Origin: Prorocentrum cordatum
Taxonomy: Eukaryota; Sar; Dinophyceae; Prorocentrales; Prorocentraceae
Assembly: GCA_963575745.1 (NCBI GenBank)
Contig: CAUYUJ010015826.1
Location: forward strand, 943,930 to 1,007,929
Direction: 5' to 3'
Length of the DNA stretch: 64,000 bases
Part shown: positions 11,611 to 21,976 of the stretch, piece after piece
Position numbering within the stretch: position 1 is the first letter of the stretch
How the letters are laid out: each line of letters begins with the position of its first letter
Translations under genes and position numbers: made by a program
Notes under the pieces: model-generated
Databases searched by the model: none
What the model saw: only the letters and a program-made list of their open reading frames with translations
What the model was told of the DNA's origin: nothing

Positions 11611-11715
11611 GGAGAAAGAGAGGCAGAGAGGCAGAGAGAGAGAGAGGCAGGGAGAGATGGAGAGAGAGAGAGAAGGATATTGAAAAGGATGTAGGTAGAC
11701 AGGGAGGGAGACAGA
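11420..11715 (+). repeat. (GA)n-rich tract
   Basis: GAGAGAGA runs with CAGAGA and GGGAGA interruptions over about 300 bp. The region between the TCC tract and this one (10880-11420) is GC-rich and unassigned. Confidence 0.9.
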
Positions 11716-12595
11716 GAGCCCGCGACCCACCCCGCAACCCACCCGCGACGCACCCGCGACCCACCCGCGACGCACCCCGCGACCCGCCCGCGACCCACCC
11801 CGAGACCCCCCTGGCGACCCACCCGCGACCCACCCGCGACCCACCTGCGACCCACCGCGACCCACCCGCGACCCACCCGCGACCCACCCCGCGACCCACC
11901 CAACATTTTCGGCGCCTGCGGCGGCCTTCTTTTGCATTCGTTCCAGGTGGAGAACCTGCGACCCACCCGCGACCCAAACCGCGTTCAGTGTACAAATAAA
12001 TTTTTTCGGCGCCTGCGGCGGGCTGTTTTTGAATTCCTTCCAGGTGGAAGTGGAGAGCCCGCGACCCACCCACGACCCAAACCACGTTCATTGAACCAGC
12101 CGAAATTTCGGCGCCTGCGGCGGGTTTCTTTTGCATCGGCGACCCACTGGCAACCCACCCCGAGACCCACCCGCGACCCACCCCGCGACCGCGACCACCC
12201 GCGACCGCGACCCCGCGACCCACCCCGCGACCCACCCGCGACCCACCCGCGACCCACCCCGCGACCCACCCAAAATTTTCGGCGCCTGCGGCGGCCTTCT
12301 TTTGCATTCGTCCCAGATGGAGAACCTGCGACCCACCCGCGACCCAAACCGCGTTCAGTGTACAAATAATTTTTTTCGGCGCCTGCGGCGGGCTGTTTTT
12401 GAATTCCTTCCAGGTGGCAGGTGGAGGTGGAGAGCCCGCGGCCCACCCGCGACCCAAACTGCGTTAACTGAACAAGCCGAAATTTCGGCTCTTGCGGCGG
12501 GTTTCTGTTGCATTCGTTCCAGGTGGAGAACCTGCGACCCAAACCGCGTTCAGTGTACAAATCTATGTTGTCGGCGCCTGCGGGGCTTGAGGCCC
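11715..12595 (+). repeat. CGACCCACC satellite with a two-part higher-order unit
   Basis: Runs of CGACCCACCCG alternate with a spacer beginning TTTTCGGCGCCTGCGGCGG at about 11905, 12005, 12104, 12278, 12373, 12482 and 12571. Spacers of two kinds alternate: one ends TTTTGCATTCGTTCCAGGTG, the other TTTTTGAATTCCTTCCAGG. Blocks near 11905-12130 and 12278-12500 repeat each other as a higher-order unit of about 370 bp. The GGCGCC core is palindromic. Confidence 0.8.
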
Positions 12596-12604
12596 AAAAG
12601 TGGA

Positions 12605-12880
12605 CCCAGAAGGAGGGAGGAGGGGGAGGAGGAGGAGGACGACGACGACGGAAAGGAGGAGGAGGGGGGAGGATCGGGATGGGAGAGGAAGAGGAGGAGG
12701 AGGAGGAGGAGGAGGAGGAAAAGGAGGAGGAAAAGGAGACACTGGAGAAGGAGGAGGAGGAGGACGACGACGACGACGACGATGACGATGAGGACGAGGA
12801 CGCGGACGAGGAAGAGGAGGAGGAGGAGGAAGGAGGAGGAGGAGCAGCAGCAGGAGGAGGAGGAGGAGGGCGCCATCGAC
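12605..12880 (+). repeat. (AGG)n and (ACG)n tract
   Basis: AGG-dominated purine tract with an internal GACGACGACGACGACGATG run at about 12764-12790. Predicted acidic or glycine-rich frames here are repeat products. Confidence 0.9.
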
Positions 12881-12927
12881 AGGGAAGGTGAGGGCCACGA
12901 GGTCCGCCGGCTCGACGCCCGCGTCGC

Positions 12928-12976
12928 CCGCGCCCGCCCCCTCACTCTTATCCGCAATTGCGGGGTGCTACGTATA
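12928..12976 (+). repeat. Short element with CCGCAATTGCGG palindrome, copy 1
   Basis: CCTCACTCTTATCCGCAATT continuing GCGGGGTGCTACGTAT is found here. It occurs in reverse complement at 35633-35680 with only small differences. The 12 bp perfect palindrome CCGCAATTGCGG is at 12952-12963. Confidence 0.7.
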
Positions 12977-13084
12977 TAGTCATGTATATCTAGACATACG
13001 TACATACACATCACCCTATATGACATGAATCCTTGGCCTCCGCCGTCTCCCTGGACGTCGCCCTCGATCTTCCCTTCCGCCCAG

Positions 13085-13560
13085 ACCCCCGCCCCGATAT
13101 CCTCGACCCTCGCCCTTCTCCACTCCGATCCGATCTGGTCCGGCTCGAAGACGATCTTGCCAGCTCGCTCAAATCCAGTTCCGATGACCATTCCGACGAT
13201 CCGATGCGGCCCGATGCTTACGTGGCGCCGTCGTGCAGCCTGGCGCAGCCGAGCCAATTCAAGTCCGACCGCCGCGCCGCTGCGGCCCGATTCGATATGC
13301 TTGCTCCGATCCGGCTCGATGGTCGCCGCAGGTCGCCGATCGGTCGTCCTCGAAGTGCTGCCGATCGATCGAAGATCGACCTCGAAGATCGGAGATCGAT
13401 CAGATCGACCTGGGGTTGAATCTCGATCGATCGAGGATCTAGATCTGTCGATCTCGATTACTCGAAGAGCGTTCGATCGAAGATGGGTTCGAGGAGCGGT
13501 CGTGGTCGGTCGTCGATCTATCGAGGATCGATGACGGATCGGTCGGTCGAGACTTGAGGA
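13085..13560. repeat. GATC-dense degenerate repeat
   Basis: TCGATCGA, GATCGAAGATCGA and related 6-10 bp words recur over about 470 bp, giving a density of GATC and CGATCG far above the surroundings. Open frames on both strands are shadows of this repeat. 13560-14020 shows a weaker GGATTCGGCGCGGATCC-like repetition and no gene. Confidence 0.65.
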
Positions 13561-14032
13561 ATTGTTCTGCAGCTTTGGGGGGCGCTGTCTGTCCTGTGAA
13601 ATGGTGTGGCTTTCCTGGATGCGGCGTGGGTTCGACGCGGGTTCGGCGCGGATCCAACATTCAGCGTGGATTCGGCACGGATGCGACACAGATAGTGGCA
13701 CGATAGGGCAGTGAAGGTCCCCCGAAGGTGCCTCACAGGAGGAGGCGTTTGTCTCATTCACGACTTTTTTGGTGGCTCCGCTTCGGACCCCCGGGGGGCG
13801 TCGGGCATGGATCCGGGAAGACGAAGCTACCTAGGATGGACTCCAGGAGGCAACTCCGTCGTCGTCGCCGCCGCTCAGGGGCGCCGATAAGGGGGGGGGC
13901 TCAGTGGAGGAAAAGATACCGATACAGCTGCTCATCCTGAGGAGCTCTCGTCACCACGGCTGGATTCATCCTCTGGGAGCCACGACCCGCTGAATCTCGC
14001 CTCGTTGGTGTTCGCCGAGATTCTGTCTGCGC

Positions 14033-14350
14033 GTGCAGGCTAGAGTAGGCGTTACCGAGGTCAAACCCAACAAACCCAGTCTCGAAAGTGCACAGTTTTT
14101 CTGTGGGTTGAAGACGATGACGGACGCAGTCGCCCCTGACCTCAGGTGCTTCGCAGCGAAGGAGGCTTGCGACGATGCTGAGGTCGAACAGCAGCAGCAG
14201 ATATTGAGGGAGCTCCGAGTCGGACATGGCGGCAAGGCAGGCAGTAATATTCGTCGCGGTCGGAAGTGATAACCAACTGTAATTACAGAGGATTGTGGCT
14301 TCGGGAGCGCGGGAGCGCGACCCCTGTTGACAAAATGGTCCCATCTGATG
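14033..14350. other. Possible exon of undetermined strand
   Basis: The DNA has balanced composition between repeats and is open on both strands. The plus frame (14033-14269) reads KPSLESAQFFCGLKTMTDAV and later DAEVEQQQQILRELRVGHGG. The minus frame (14344-13901) reads MSDSELPQYLLLLFDLSIVA and TFETGFVGFDLGNAYSSLHA. I recognise neither, and a choice between them needs transcript data. Confidence 0.25.
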
Positions 14351-14479
14351 CGCGCCCCCTCCAAATTGCGGTTTCGATTTTGTGACTTGCGAGTCTTTCC
14401 CCCCTGGGGCTGTCGTAAGCTAGCCTGTTCCTCCACCACCCCGTCCTCTTCTTCCACCTCCTCCGCCTTCCCTTCCTCC

Positions 14480-14530
14480 CCCACCCCGTCCTACCGTCGT
14501 CGTCGTCGACGCCGCCGCCGTCGTCGCCGT

Positions 14531-14562
<32 letters not shown>

Positions 14563-14905
14563 TTGGCGTCGCTGGCCTCATGCTCCTCGTCCTCGTCCGC
14601 CTCCGTATCCTCGTCCTCTTCCTCCGAAACCTCGTCCTCCTCCTGCCCCACCTCCCCATCTCATCCGTCCTGCCACCGAGCTCGGCACGCTCTCGTCGGA
14701 GTCTGCCTTTATTTTTCCGACGCTGCTCTTCTTCTCCTCCTCCTCCTCCGCCTCCCTCCTCCTCCCTCCGCTCCTCCCTCCCTCCTCTCCCTCCCGCCTC
14801 CTCCCTCCTCTCCTCCTCCTCCTCCTCATCCTCCGCCTCCCTCCTCATCCCTCCTCCTCTCCTCTCCTCTCCTCCTCCTCCTCCTCCTCCTCCTCTCCTC
14901 TGGGG
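14480..14905 (+). repeat. (GTC)n then (CCT)n tract
   Basis: GTCGTCGTC runs at about 14495-14565 give way to CTCCTCCTC and CCTCCCTCC to 14905. The tract is opposed by an AGG tract starting at about 15013, so a CCT-rich left arm faces an AGG-rich right arm across about 110 bp. Confidence 0.9.
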
Positions 14906-15012
14906 GTGCCGGGCGGGCGGGGCGGCCGAGATAGGAGGAATAATTGGGGCCTTCAGGAGTGTTCCTCGGCAGCCACGGGGAGGAACAAAAGGAGAATGAT
15001 GTCTGGGCGATT

Positions 15013-15230
15013 GAAGAGAGGATTGAGGAGGAGGATGGAGGAGGAGACGTAGGAGGGGAGGAGGAGGAGGAGGAGGAGGAGGGCAAGGATGGAGGAGGAG
15101 GAGGAGGAGGAGGAGGAGGAGGAGGAGGAAGAGGAAGAGGACAAGGATGGAGGAGGAGGAGGAGGAGGAGGACACGGATGGAGAAGGAGGAGGAGGAGGA
15201 GGAGGAGCAGGAGCAGGAGCAGTAGCAGGA
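15013..15230 (+). repeat. (AGG)n tract
   Basis: Nearly pure GGA triplets with AAGGATGGAGG interruptions. This is the purine partner of the preceding pyrimidine tract. Confidence 0.9.
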
Positions 15231-15239
15231 ACAGGGAGT

Positions 15240-15665
15240 TTGAGGATGAGGATAGTGGGGGAAGACTATGGATGCTGAGGAGGATAAGTATGATGATGCT
15301 GACGATGATGTTGGTAATGATGATGCTTAGGAGGAGGATTCATGGCGGCGCTGATGCTGGTGACGACGACGATGATGACGATGATGCTGGTGATGATGGT
15401 GATGGTGATGCTGATTACGATGGTGATGGTGATGCTGCTGGTCATGGTCATGGTGGTGCTAATGGTGACGGTTACGGTGACGTTGAAGACGATGACGACG
15501 AAGCGGATGAGGTCAACGACGACGACGAGAACGACGCAAGCGAGGATGGCGAAGACGACGACGGTGATGATGCTAATGCGAAGTAGTTGCAGGAGGAGTA
15601 GAAGGAGGATGAGGAGGAGAGACAGGAGGAGAAGGAGGAGGAGGAGGTGGAGGAGGAGGAGGAGA
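15240..15665 (+). repeat. (GATGATG)n/(GACGAC)n-rich low-complexity stretch
   Basis: Imperfect GATGATGNTGATG and GACGACGA repeats run to about 15585, followed by AGG triplets to 15665. The acidic Asp-rich frame to 15586 follows directly from the triplets and was not called as a gene. Confidence 0.85.
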
Positions 15666-15796
15666 AAGTTTCAGACCGCGCTGGCAGCAGCCGGGACAAG
15701 GGACCGAACCGGGAGAGCAGCTTGTCGGTGTTCTCGCGCAATACCTGACCTCCTACATGTCCCGCCCATCCCTTCCCAGTGCACCGAATGATATCA

Positions 15797-15955
15797 GGAG
15801 GAAAAACACACAGACACTATTAATCGTCGACTCCCAGGGAAAGATGGGAAAATATGGGAAATGGGGGGGGGGCGACGGACAACCAAAAGATATTGAGAAT
15901 CCTGGGATTTGGTTATATTTATTTGTGTCCCTGGGCTCCTCTATGATATTCTATC
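15797..15955 (+). repeat. 160 bp dispersed repeat, copy 1
   Basis: This copy shares ordered landmarks with copies at 25815-25970 and 26155-26325: CAGGAGGGAAAA, ACAGACAC, TCGTCGACTCCCAGGGAAAG, ATGGGAAATGGGGGGG, GAATCCTG, TTATTTGTGTCCC and a final GGGCYCCT. It has no coding character. The length, its direct orientation in all three copies and the lack of tandem arrangement suggest a SINE-like or MITE-like dispersed element. Confidence 0.7.
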
Positions 15956-16034
15956 CATGGGAAGGTGCCCTCGAGGACACTGATCCCCCAAACGACCCCG
16001 TCGTGTGATTTGCTCACTCGTAGCGGGGGGGGGC

Positions 16035-16665
16035 CTTTGTACATCGGGAGAAGGGGAGGAGGAGGAGGAGGAGGAGGAGGAGGAGGAGGAGGAGGAGGAG
16101 GAGGAGGAGAGGAGAGGAGGAGGAGGAGGAGGAGGAGGAGAAGGAGGGAGGAGGAGGAGGAGGAGGAGGAGGAGGAGGAGGAGGAGGGAGGAGGAGGAGG
16201 AGGAGGAGGAGGGGGGGGAGGGGGAGGAGGAGGAGGAGGAGCAGCAGGAGGAGGAGGAGGAGGAGGAGGAAGAGGAAGAGGAAGAGGCGGAGGAGGATGC
16301 GGGGAGGAGGGGGAGGAGGAGGAGGAGGAGGAGGGGAGGAGAGGAGGAGGAGGAGGGAGGAGGTGGAGGGGGGAGGGGGAGGAGGGGAGGATGGAGGAGT
16401 GGAGGAGGAGAAGAGGAGGGAGGAGGAGGAGGAGGAGGAGGAAGGAGCAGGAGGGGGAGTTGGAGGGGGAGGAGGGGCGAGGAGAGAGGAGGAGGAGGAG
16501 GAGAGGAGGAGGAGAGGAGGAGGAGGAGAGGAGGAGGAAAAAAAAGGGAGGAGGAGAAAGGAGGAGAGGAGGAGGAGGAGGAGGAAGAGGAGAATGGGGA
16601 GGAGGAGGGATGAGGTCAGTAGGAGGACGACACGTAGGAGGAGGAGGAGGAGGAGGAGGAGGAGG

Positions 16666-16703
<38 letters not shown>

Positions 16704-16875
16704 AGAAGGAGCAGGAGCAGGAGCAGGAGGAGAATGAGGAGGGGGGGAGGAGGAGGAGGAGGAGGAGGGAGGAGGAGGCAGGAGGAGGAGGAGGATGAGG
16801 AGGGAGGAGGAGGAGGAGGAGGAGGCGGAGGCGGAGGAGGAGGAGGAGGAGGAGGAGGAGGAGGAGGAGGAGGTG
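16035..16875 (+). repeat. Long (AGG)n tract
   Basis: About 840 bp of purine-only or nearly purine-only GGA repeats, with GCA interruptions (AGCAGGAGCAGGAGC at about 16670-16730). Frames on both strands of over 200 codons are artefacts. Confidence 0.95.
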
Positions 16876-17244
16876 GCAGATGAGCAGGAGGTGGGGACTA
16901 CGGGGTTGTGGATACCTTTGCCAGGGCCGCTCTTCTTCTGTTCGTGCATCCCTCCCCTCCCGTCCCCCCTACCAGCCCGCGCGCGGGCATCGCCTTGAGC
17001 GAATCCGAAGGGACCAGTCGGGAACATGACCGAAAAGGGAAGTCTTCGGCAGCCGGGACACAGGGCCGAGCCTGGAATATGTTGGAGCAGGGCCAGCCAA
17101 GGAGATCCTTGGCAGCCAGGGGACATCTTTGCAAAAACGAGGTAATTGAAAGCCTTTCCAGCGCGAGCATGGTAGTGTGTCGCGCATACCTGTTGTGTTT
17201 TTTCACGGCCAATTGCTTTCCACAAGTGGCGCGTTGGCCGTGCT

Positions 17245-17350
17245 TGCGTTTGTTTGTTTGTTTGTGTGTGTGTGTGTTTGTGTTTATGTGTGTGTGTGTG
17301 TTTGTGTGTCTGTGTGTCTGTGTGTCTGTGTGTCTGTGTCTATGTGTGCA
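17245..17350 (+). repeat. (TG)n / (TGTC)n microsatellite
   Basis: TTTGTTTGTTTGTG then TGTGTGTG and TGTGTCTGTGTGTCTG runs over about 100 bp. Confidence 0.95.
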
Positions 17351-17432
17351 TACACCTATCTGTAAGCGACTCGGTCCAAGACGCTTGCTGCCGGGCCGGG
17401 GGAAGTGCCACGTACCGTGCAGACGGGGCGTC

Positions 17433-17717
17433 ATGGAAGGATCGCCCCAGCCTGAGCGTGATGCCCTCCGCTCGGCCGTGCACGACGAGCTGATCGATCT
17501 CCTCGTGGAGGGCGGGTACATGCGCAACGCCATGCGAAGCGAGGTGGAGGCCGCCCTGTGGCGCTGGAGCCAAGCGAGCAAGAGGTCCGTGCCGGAGCAT
17601 TCGAAGCGCGTGGAGACCAGCGATTGTGCGGGGCAGGCGCTGGCTTCCAGGGCTGGGCCTCGGGCGCCCTCGAATCCAAAGGAGACGCCTCCAGAGGCCT
17701 CCAGCGGGGCGGGGTGA
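17433..17717 (+). CDS. Candidate exon, possibly LisH/FOP-like N-terminus
   Basis: An ATG at 17433 opens a 95-codon frame beginning MEGSPQPERDALRSAVHDEL, then IDLLVEGGYMRNAMRSEVEA and ALWRWSQ. The segment has the pattern of a short helical LisH-type dimerisation unit as found at the N-terminus of FOP/FOPNL and OFD1 centriole/basal-body proteins (leucine, then glycine, then regularly spaced arginines). This is a resemblance by eye only. The frame is open upstream, and a pyrimidine-poor CAG lies at about 17421, so the ATG may be internal to an exon. After residue about 55 the sequence becomes low-complexity, and GAGGTCCG at about 17580 could be a splice donor, which would place the following AGG tract in an intron. 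It is the most protein-like island between 10 and 43 kb. Confidence 0.4.
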   Translation: MEGSPQPERDALRSAVHDELIDLLVEGGYMRNAMRSEVEAALWRWSQASKRSVPEHSKRVETSDCAGQALASRAGPRAPSNPKETPPEASSGAG

Positions 17718-18068
17718 GGAAGAGGAGGAGGAGGAGGAGGAGGAGGAGGAGGAGGAGGAGGAGGAGGAGGAGGAGGAGGAGGAGGAGGAGGAGGAGGAGG
17801 AGGAGGAGGAGGAGGAGGAGGAGGAGGAGGGGAGGAGGAGGAGGAGGAGGAGGAGGCGGAGGAGGAGGAGGAGGAGGAGGAGGGGAGGAGGAGGAGGAGG
17901 AGGAGGAGGAGGAGGAGGAGGAGGAGGAGGAGGAGGAGGAGGAGGAGGAGGGAGGAAGGAGGAGGAGGAGGGGGGGGGGGGGGGGGGGGGAGGGGGGGAG
18001 GAGGAGGAGGAGGAGAGGAGGAGGAGGAGGAGCAGGAGGAGGAGGAGGAGGAGGAGGAAGGGGGGGGG
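17715..18068 (+). repeat. (AGG)n tract with poly-G core
   Basis: About 350 bp of GGA triplets, containing an almost uninterrupted G run of about 20 bases near 17971-17990 and a second G run near 18061. It is strongly G-quadruplex-prone and likely to be error-prone in assembly. Confidence 0.95.
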
Positions 18069-18169
18069 ACAAGCTAGGTGCGCTCGCGTCATATCTGACA
18101 TCCTACCCCTCCCTCCCATCCCTTACCATGGCGTAGATCCCCTCTCTACTCGCACAGTCGGATGTCGAG

Positions 18170-18425
18170 CAGGGCAATGATCCCGAAAGGGTACGCGATG
18201 CATTGTAGAGCACGGCATGGCATGGCGTAGAAGAGCACCGCAAAGCGTAGTATGTCACAGCATGGCGTGGCGTGGCGTAGTGAAGAATTGCATCACAAAG
18301 CTTTGCAACGCAAAGCATGGCATCGCACAGCGGCCCCGAACATAACATTGCATAGCATGGCGTTGAAGATCAAAGCGTAGCATGGCATAGCACGACGTGG
18401 CACTTAAGCACTGCATATCACAGCT
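18170..18425. repeat. GCATGGC / GCGTAG degenerate repeat
   Basis: Words such as GCATGGCATAGC, GCATGGCGTGGCGTGGCG and GCAACGCAAAGC recur every 8-12 bp. No gene is present. Confidence 0.65.
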
Positions 18426-18501
18426 TCAGCTGAAGGCATGGCATCGCGCAGCGGAGCGCAACCTAGAATTGCATTGCATGCCGTGGCATGGCACGGGAAA
18501 T

Positions 18502-18715
18502 GACGCCAGCGCTGCAGCGGGAGCACGATTCGGAACGAGCGGAAGCGCAGAAATGAGGCCAGCGCTGCAGCGGGAGCACGATTCGGAACGAGCGGAAGCA
18601 CGGAAATGAGGCCAGCGCTGCAGCGGGAGCACGATTCGGAACGAGCGGAAGCCCGAAAATGAAGCCCGCGCCTCAGCGAGAGCATCATTTTGAAAAAAAC
18701 CCAAGCGAAAACCCA
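18502..18715 (+). repeat. 53 bp tandem array, about four copies
   Basis: The unit CCAGCGCTGCAGCGGGAGCA then CGATTCGGAACGAGCGGAAG recurs with GCTGCAG at 18511, 18564 and 18617, an exact 53 bp spacing. A fourth diverged copy ends near 18715. Confidence 0.9.
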
Positions 18716-18814
18716 ATTCCGGGAAATCTTGTGTGTAAAAAAGTGCGCGGAGGGGTGCCCGCTATCTTCCGCGCCATCAGGGGATGGAGGAGAGTAGTAT
18801 TCATATTGTGCAAT

Positions 18815-20985
18815 TGTGGAGGAGGAGGATTGAGGAGGAGGATCGAGGAGGAGGATTGAGGAGGAGGATCGAGGAGGAGGAGGAGGAGGAGGATGGAGGA
18901 GGAGGAGGCGGGGGAAGAGGAGGAGGAGGAGGAGGCAAAAGGGAGGATGGAGGAGGAGGAGGAGGAGGAGGAGGAGGAGGACCAGTGTAAACCCAATATT
19001 CATCAACGATGTTGAAATACACCCTCCCTCGAAGATCCCTCTTCACAGGCCCCTACATAGGGGCATTTCCACTGGGGTACGGTACTTGCCCCGTTTGGGG
19101 ACAAGTGTGAGCATTTTGTAGCGTGCCCAAACACCGTTCGCAGGACTTAGCGCAACGAGTTACCCTGATTGTTACGTCTTGGCGACCCTGAATCGTACCA
19201 GAACGCTATTCTTGGGACTTCAACACCCCGAATCCATGTAACTGTTGATCTCTGACAATCCTGAACCGCTCCAGAACACCATTTCTGGTGCCCTAACCAT
19301 AAGAAGCAGTAAACCTTTTGCAAATGTTTTAAGCGAGTGCGCGCGGCGCTAAGGCGGGAACCACATTTTGAAAAGGAATCGCCTTCAAGCCGCGAAACTT
19401 CGCATTTGTTTAAACGAGTGCGCGCGGCGCTGATACGAGAACCACATTGTGAAAAGAAAGCGCCCTCAATCCGTGAAGCTCCTGCAAATGTTTGAAATAA
19501 ATGTGCGCGGCGCTAACGCGAGAGTCACATTTTGAAAACAGCCCGCCCTCAGTCCGTGAAGCTCTTGTAATTTTTCGAAATGAGCGTTCGCGGCGCGAAC
19601 TCGGGGGCCACATTTTGAAAAGGAACCGCCCTCAGTCCGCGAAACTCTTTGCGATCTGTTTAAACGAATGTGCGCGGAGCTAAGGCAAGAACCATATTTT
19701 GAAAACGACCCGCCCTGCGAAGAGCTTGCAAATGGTGTGAAATTGCTGCCAATGTTAAAGTATCAGGGTCGTAAGTGGTGAGGAAATCTCAGGCGAAACG
19801 CCCAGCCCGCCCTTTCGACCGGCCCCGGTGTGCGACGTGGAGGAATTATGGAATTAGTCATAAGGGAAATGAATGGAGATGGAGGAGGAGGAGGAGGAGG
19901 AGGAGTATGGAAGAGGAGGAGGACCCCTGTAAACCTAAGATTCATCAGCGGTGTTGAAATACACCCTCTTTCGAAGATCCCTCTCCATTGGCCCCTGCAC
20001 GGGGTCATTTCCACTGGGGTAAATGCCCCGTTGGGGGACAACCGTGCAAACATCTTGAAGCGTGCCAGGACACCATTCTCAGGCCTTCAACCTCACGAAT
20101 TGACCTGACTGAACGTCTTGGCAATCCTGAGTCGCGCTAGAACACCATTCCTGGGACTTCAACACCGCAAAGCAATGTAACTGCTGCGCCCTGACAATCC
20201 TGAATTGTTCCGAAATGCAGTGGGTGGTACGTTAACCATGAAAGCAACGAAACTCTTGTAAATGTTTGAAACGAATATGCGCGGTGGTGCTGCGAGAGCC
20301 ACATTTCGAAAAGGAACTGCCCTCAATCCTTAAAGCCCTTGCAAACTGTTTGTGCAAGGCGCTCAGGCGAGACACACATTTTGAAAACGGCCCGCCCTCA
20401 ATCCGCCAAGTTCTTGCACTTTCTATCGAAGATGCGCGGCGCTAAGACGAGAGCCACATTTTGAAAAGGAACTGCCCTCAGTCTGTGAAGCTCTTGCAAA
20501 TTTCTCCAACGAGTGCGCGCGGCGCTGAGGCGATAGCCACATTTTGAAAACGGCCCGCCATAAATCCGCGAAGCTCTTCCAATTTTGTGTCACGACTGTG
20601 CGCGGCGCTCAGGCGAGAGCCACATTTTGAAAAGGAACCGCCATCAACCCATAAAACCTATTGCAAATTATTAAAATGAATTTGCGCAGCGCTAAGGCAA
20701 GAGCCACATTTTGAAAACGACCCGGCCTCAATCCGCGAAACTCTTGCAATTTGTTAGAACGAATGTGCGTGGCGCTAAAGCGAGAGGCACATTTTGAAGT
20801 CCACCCGCCCTCTTGTTGCCAATTTTAAAGCATCAGGGTCATAAGTGGTGAGGAAATCTGAGGCTAAACGCCGGGCCCGCCCTTTTGACTGGCCTCGGGG
20901 TGCGACAAGGAGGAGTTATCTATACGGAAAAGGAATGGAGGAGGAGGAGGAGGAGGAGGAGCAGGAGGAGGAGGAGCAAACCATT
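18815..20985 (+). repeat. Tandem higher-order repeat of about 1 kb with internal 82 bp arrays
   Basis: Two successive copies share the order: AGG tract; a segment starting TGTAAACC (18986 and 19928) with GTTGAAATACACCCTC, CATTTCCACTGGGGTA and CTGGGACTTCAACACC; an array of 82-84 bp units containing GCGCGGCGCTAAGGCGAGA and ACATTTTGAAAA (about five units at 19330-19735, about seven at 20255-20800); a closing segment TTAAAGYATCAGGGTC, GTGGTGAGGAAATCT (about 19747 and 20817); then the next AGG tract. Offsets of 942 and 1070 bp at the two ends show that copies differ in the number of 82 bp units. No coding frame spans the copies. Confidence 0.85.
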
Positions 20986-21914
20986 TGCGGAAACTCCATC
21001 CCCCGCACCTGCCCGCGCGCTCCCCGTGGCGTACTCCCCGTGGGCTTGCCCCGCCGCCCCCATGCCGCGTCAGCCGCAGCACAGTGGCAGCTGGGCAGCG
21101 GCCACGGGTGGTGACACAAACCTACGTTTTCGGAAGTACAGGCTGCGAGACCAGATCGGGTCTGCCTGTGCCTCGGCCACTACGCGCCGCGGCGCAGGGG
21201 GCAGACTGCCGGACCAGGCGCGAAGTGCAGGCTGATTGTCGGGACCTTGCCCACCTCGTGAACGCGGCGCTGCGCAACCAGGTTCAGCGCGACGTCAACC
21301 AACGGACAACCCAGTGTTCGATGGGCTGCCAAGCGGCACGACACAAGGGCTCGGTTCTCGGAGCGCCCCCCCCAGAGTGCCGATACATCTTCGTCGAGGT
21401 GCCAGGCACCTCGTCGATGAGCTTCCACATCCACAGCCACGATCACCAGGAGTGCGACCACCTGGACGGCGGCGAAAGGGACTACTACGACTGCGACGCC
21501 TCGTGCTTGCTGGAGCTCCTCGCGGCGCCAAAATTGCTGGCGACGACGTTGGAGAGGCGCCATTGGCCGCGCTTGCGGGGCCTCCGCTCTTCCAACCAGC
21601 TTGCAGAGAACGCTCCCAGACGACTCGGCGTTCGAAGGCCACTCCGGCTAGGAGGGCGACTAAAAGAGCCCATGTCCTCTAGACGGCGCCTCGCCGCTTC
21701 GGTGGGCGTAGGCGGGCCGCGGCCGCCACACTCGTACAGCGGGGCCACGGGGTCCCCGGCACCGCGCTCGCGGCCAGCGTGCCGCTGGGGTCGGAATGCC
21801 AGGGGCGCGCCAGGCCCTGCGGAGTCTGCCAGTGATGGTGGCGTCCATGGCGGCGGGGCCTGGATTGAGAAAGGGGCCGCGCTCCTGCTGGCGTGCGGCC
21901 GGGCCGAGGTGTAA
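20985..21914 (+). CDS. Unverified open frame, GC-rich
   Basis: A 309-codon frame runs through DNA that is not simple repeat. Its middle part (residues about 75-175) looks more protein-like than the ends, with VNAALRNQVQRDVNQRTTQC and SMSFHIHSHDHQECDHLDGG, a His/Asp-rich stretch. The ends are Pro/Arg/Gly-rich and probably non-coding. The minus strand is also open over 21563-21180. I recognise no domain. Relative to dinoflagellate genes, which are often broken into many exons, a real exon of about 100 codons inside this frame is possible. Confidence 0.2.
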   Translation: MRKLHPPHLPARSPWRTPRGLAPPPPCRVSRSTVAAGQRPRVVTQTYVFGSTGCETRSGLPVPRPLRAAAQGADCRTRREVQADCRDLAHLVNAALRNQVQRDVNQRTTQCSMGCQAARHKGSVLGAPPPECRYIFVEVPGTSSMSFHIHSHDHQECDHLDGGERDYYDCDASCLLELLAAPKLLATTLERRHWPRLRGLRSSNQLAENAPRRLGVRRPLRLGGRLKEPMSSRRRLAASVGVGGPRPPHSYSGATGSPAPRSRPACRWGRNARGAPGPAESASDGGVHGGGAWIEKGAALLLACGRAEV

Positions 21915-21976
21915 GAGCGAGGTCGGCTCGGGGAGGGTGCCCTAGTGTTCTTCGTGTATGCTGGCTGTTCTAGTGC

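Noticed and set aside
15089-15586. Acidic Asp/Glu-rich protein frame that could be a chromatin acidic domain.
   Set aside because: It follows directly from GAT/GAC/GAG triplet repeats and shows no flanking domain or start context.
16014-17225. A 403-codon minus-strand frame and several frames of over 200 codons over AGG/CCT tracts (also 10.4-11.1, 12.5-13.8, 14.3-15.2, 17.3-18.1, 26.8-27.8 and 62.0-63.2 kb).
   Set aside because: They are translations of triplet repeats into runs of Leu, Ser, Pro, Glu, Gly or Arg, open in all six frames, without domains.
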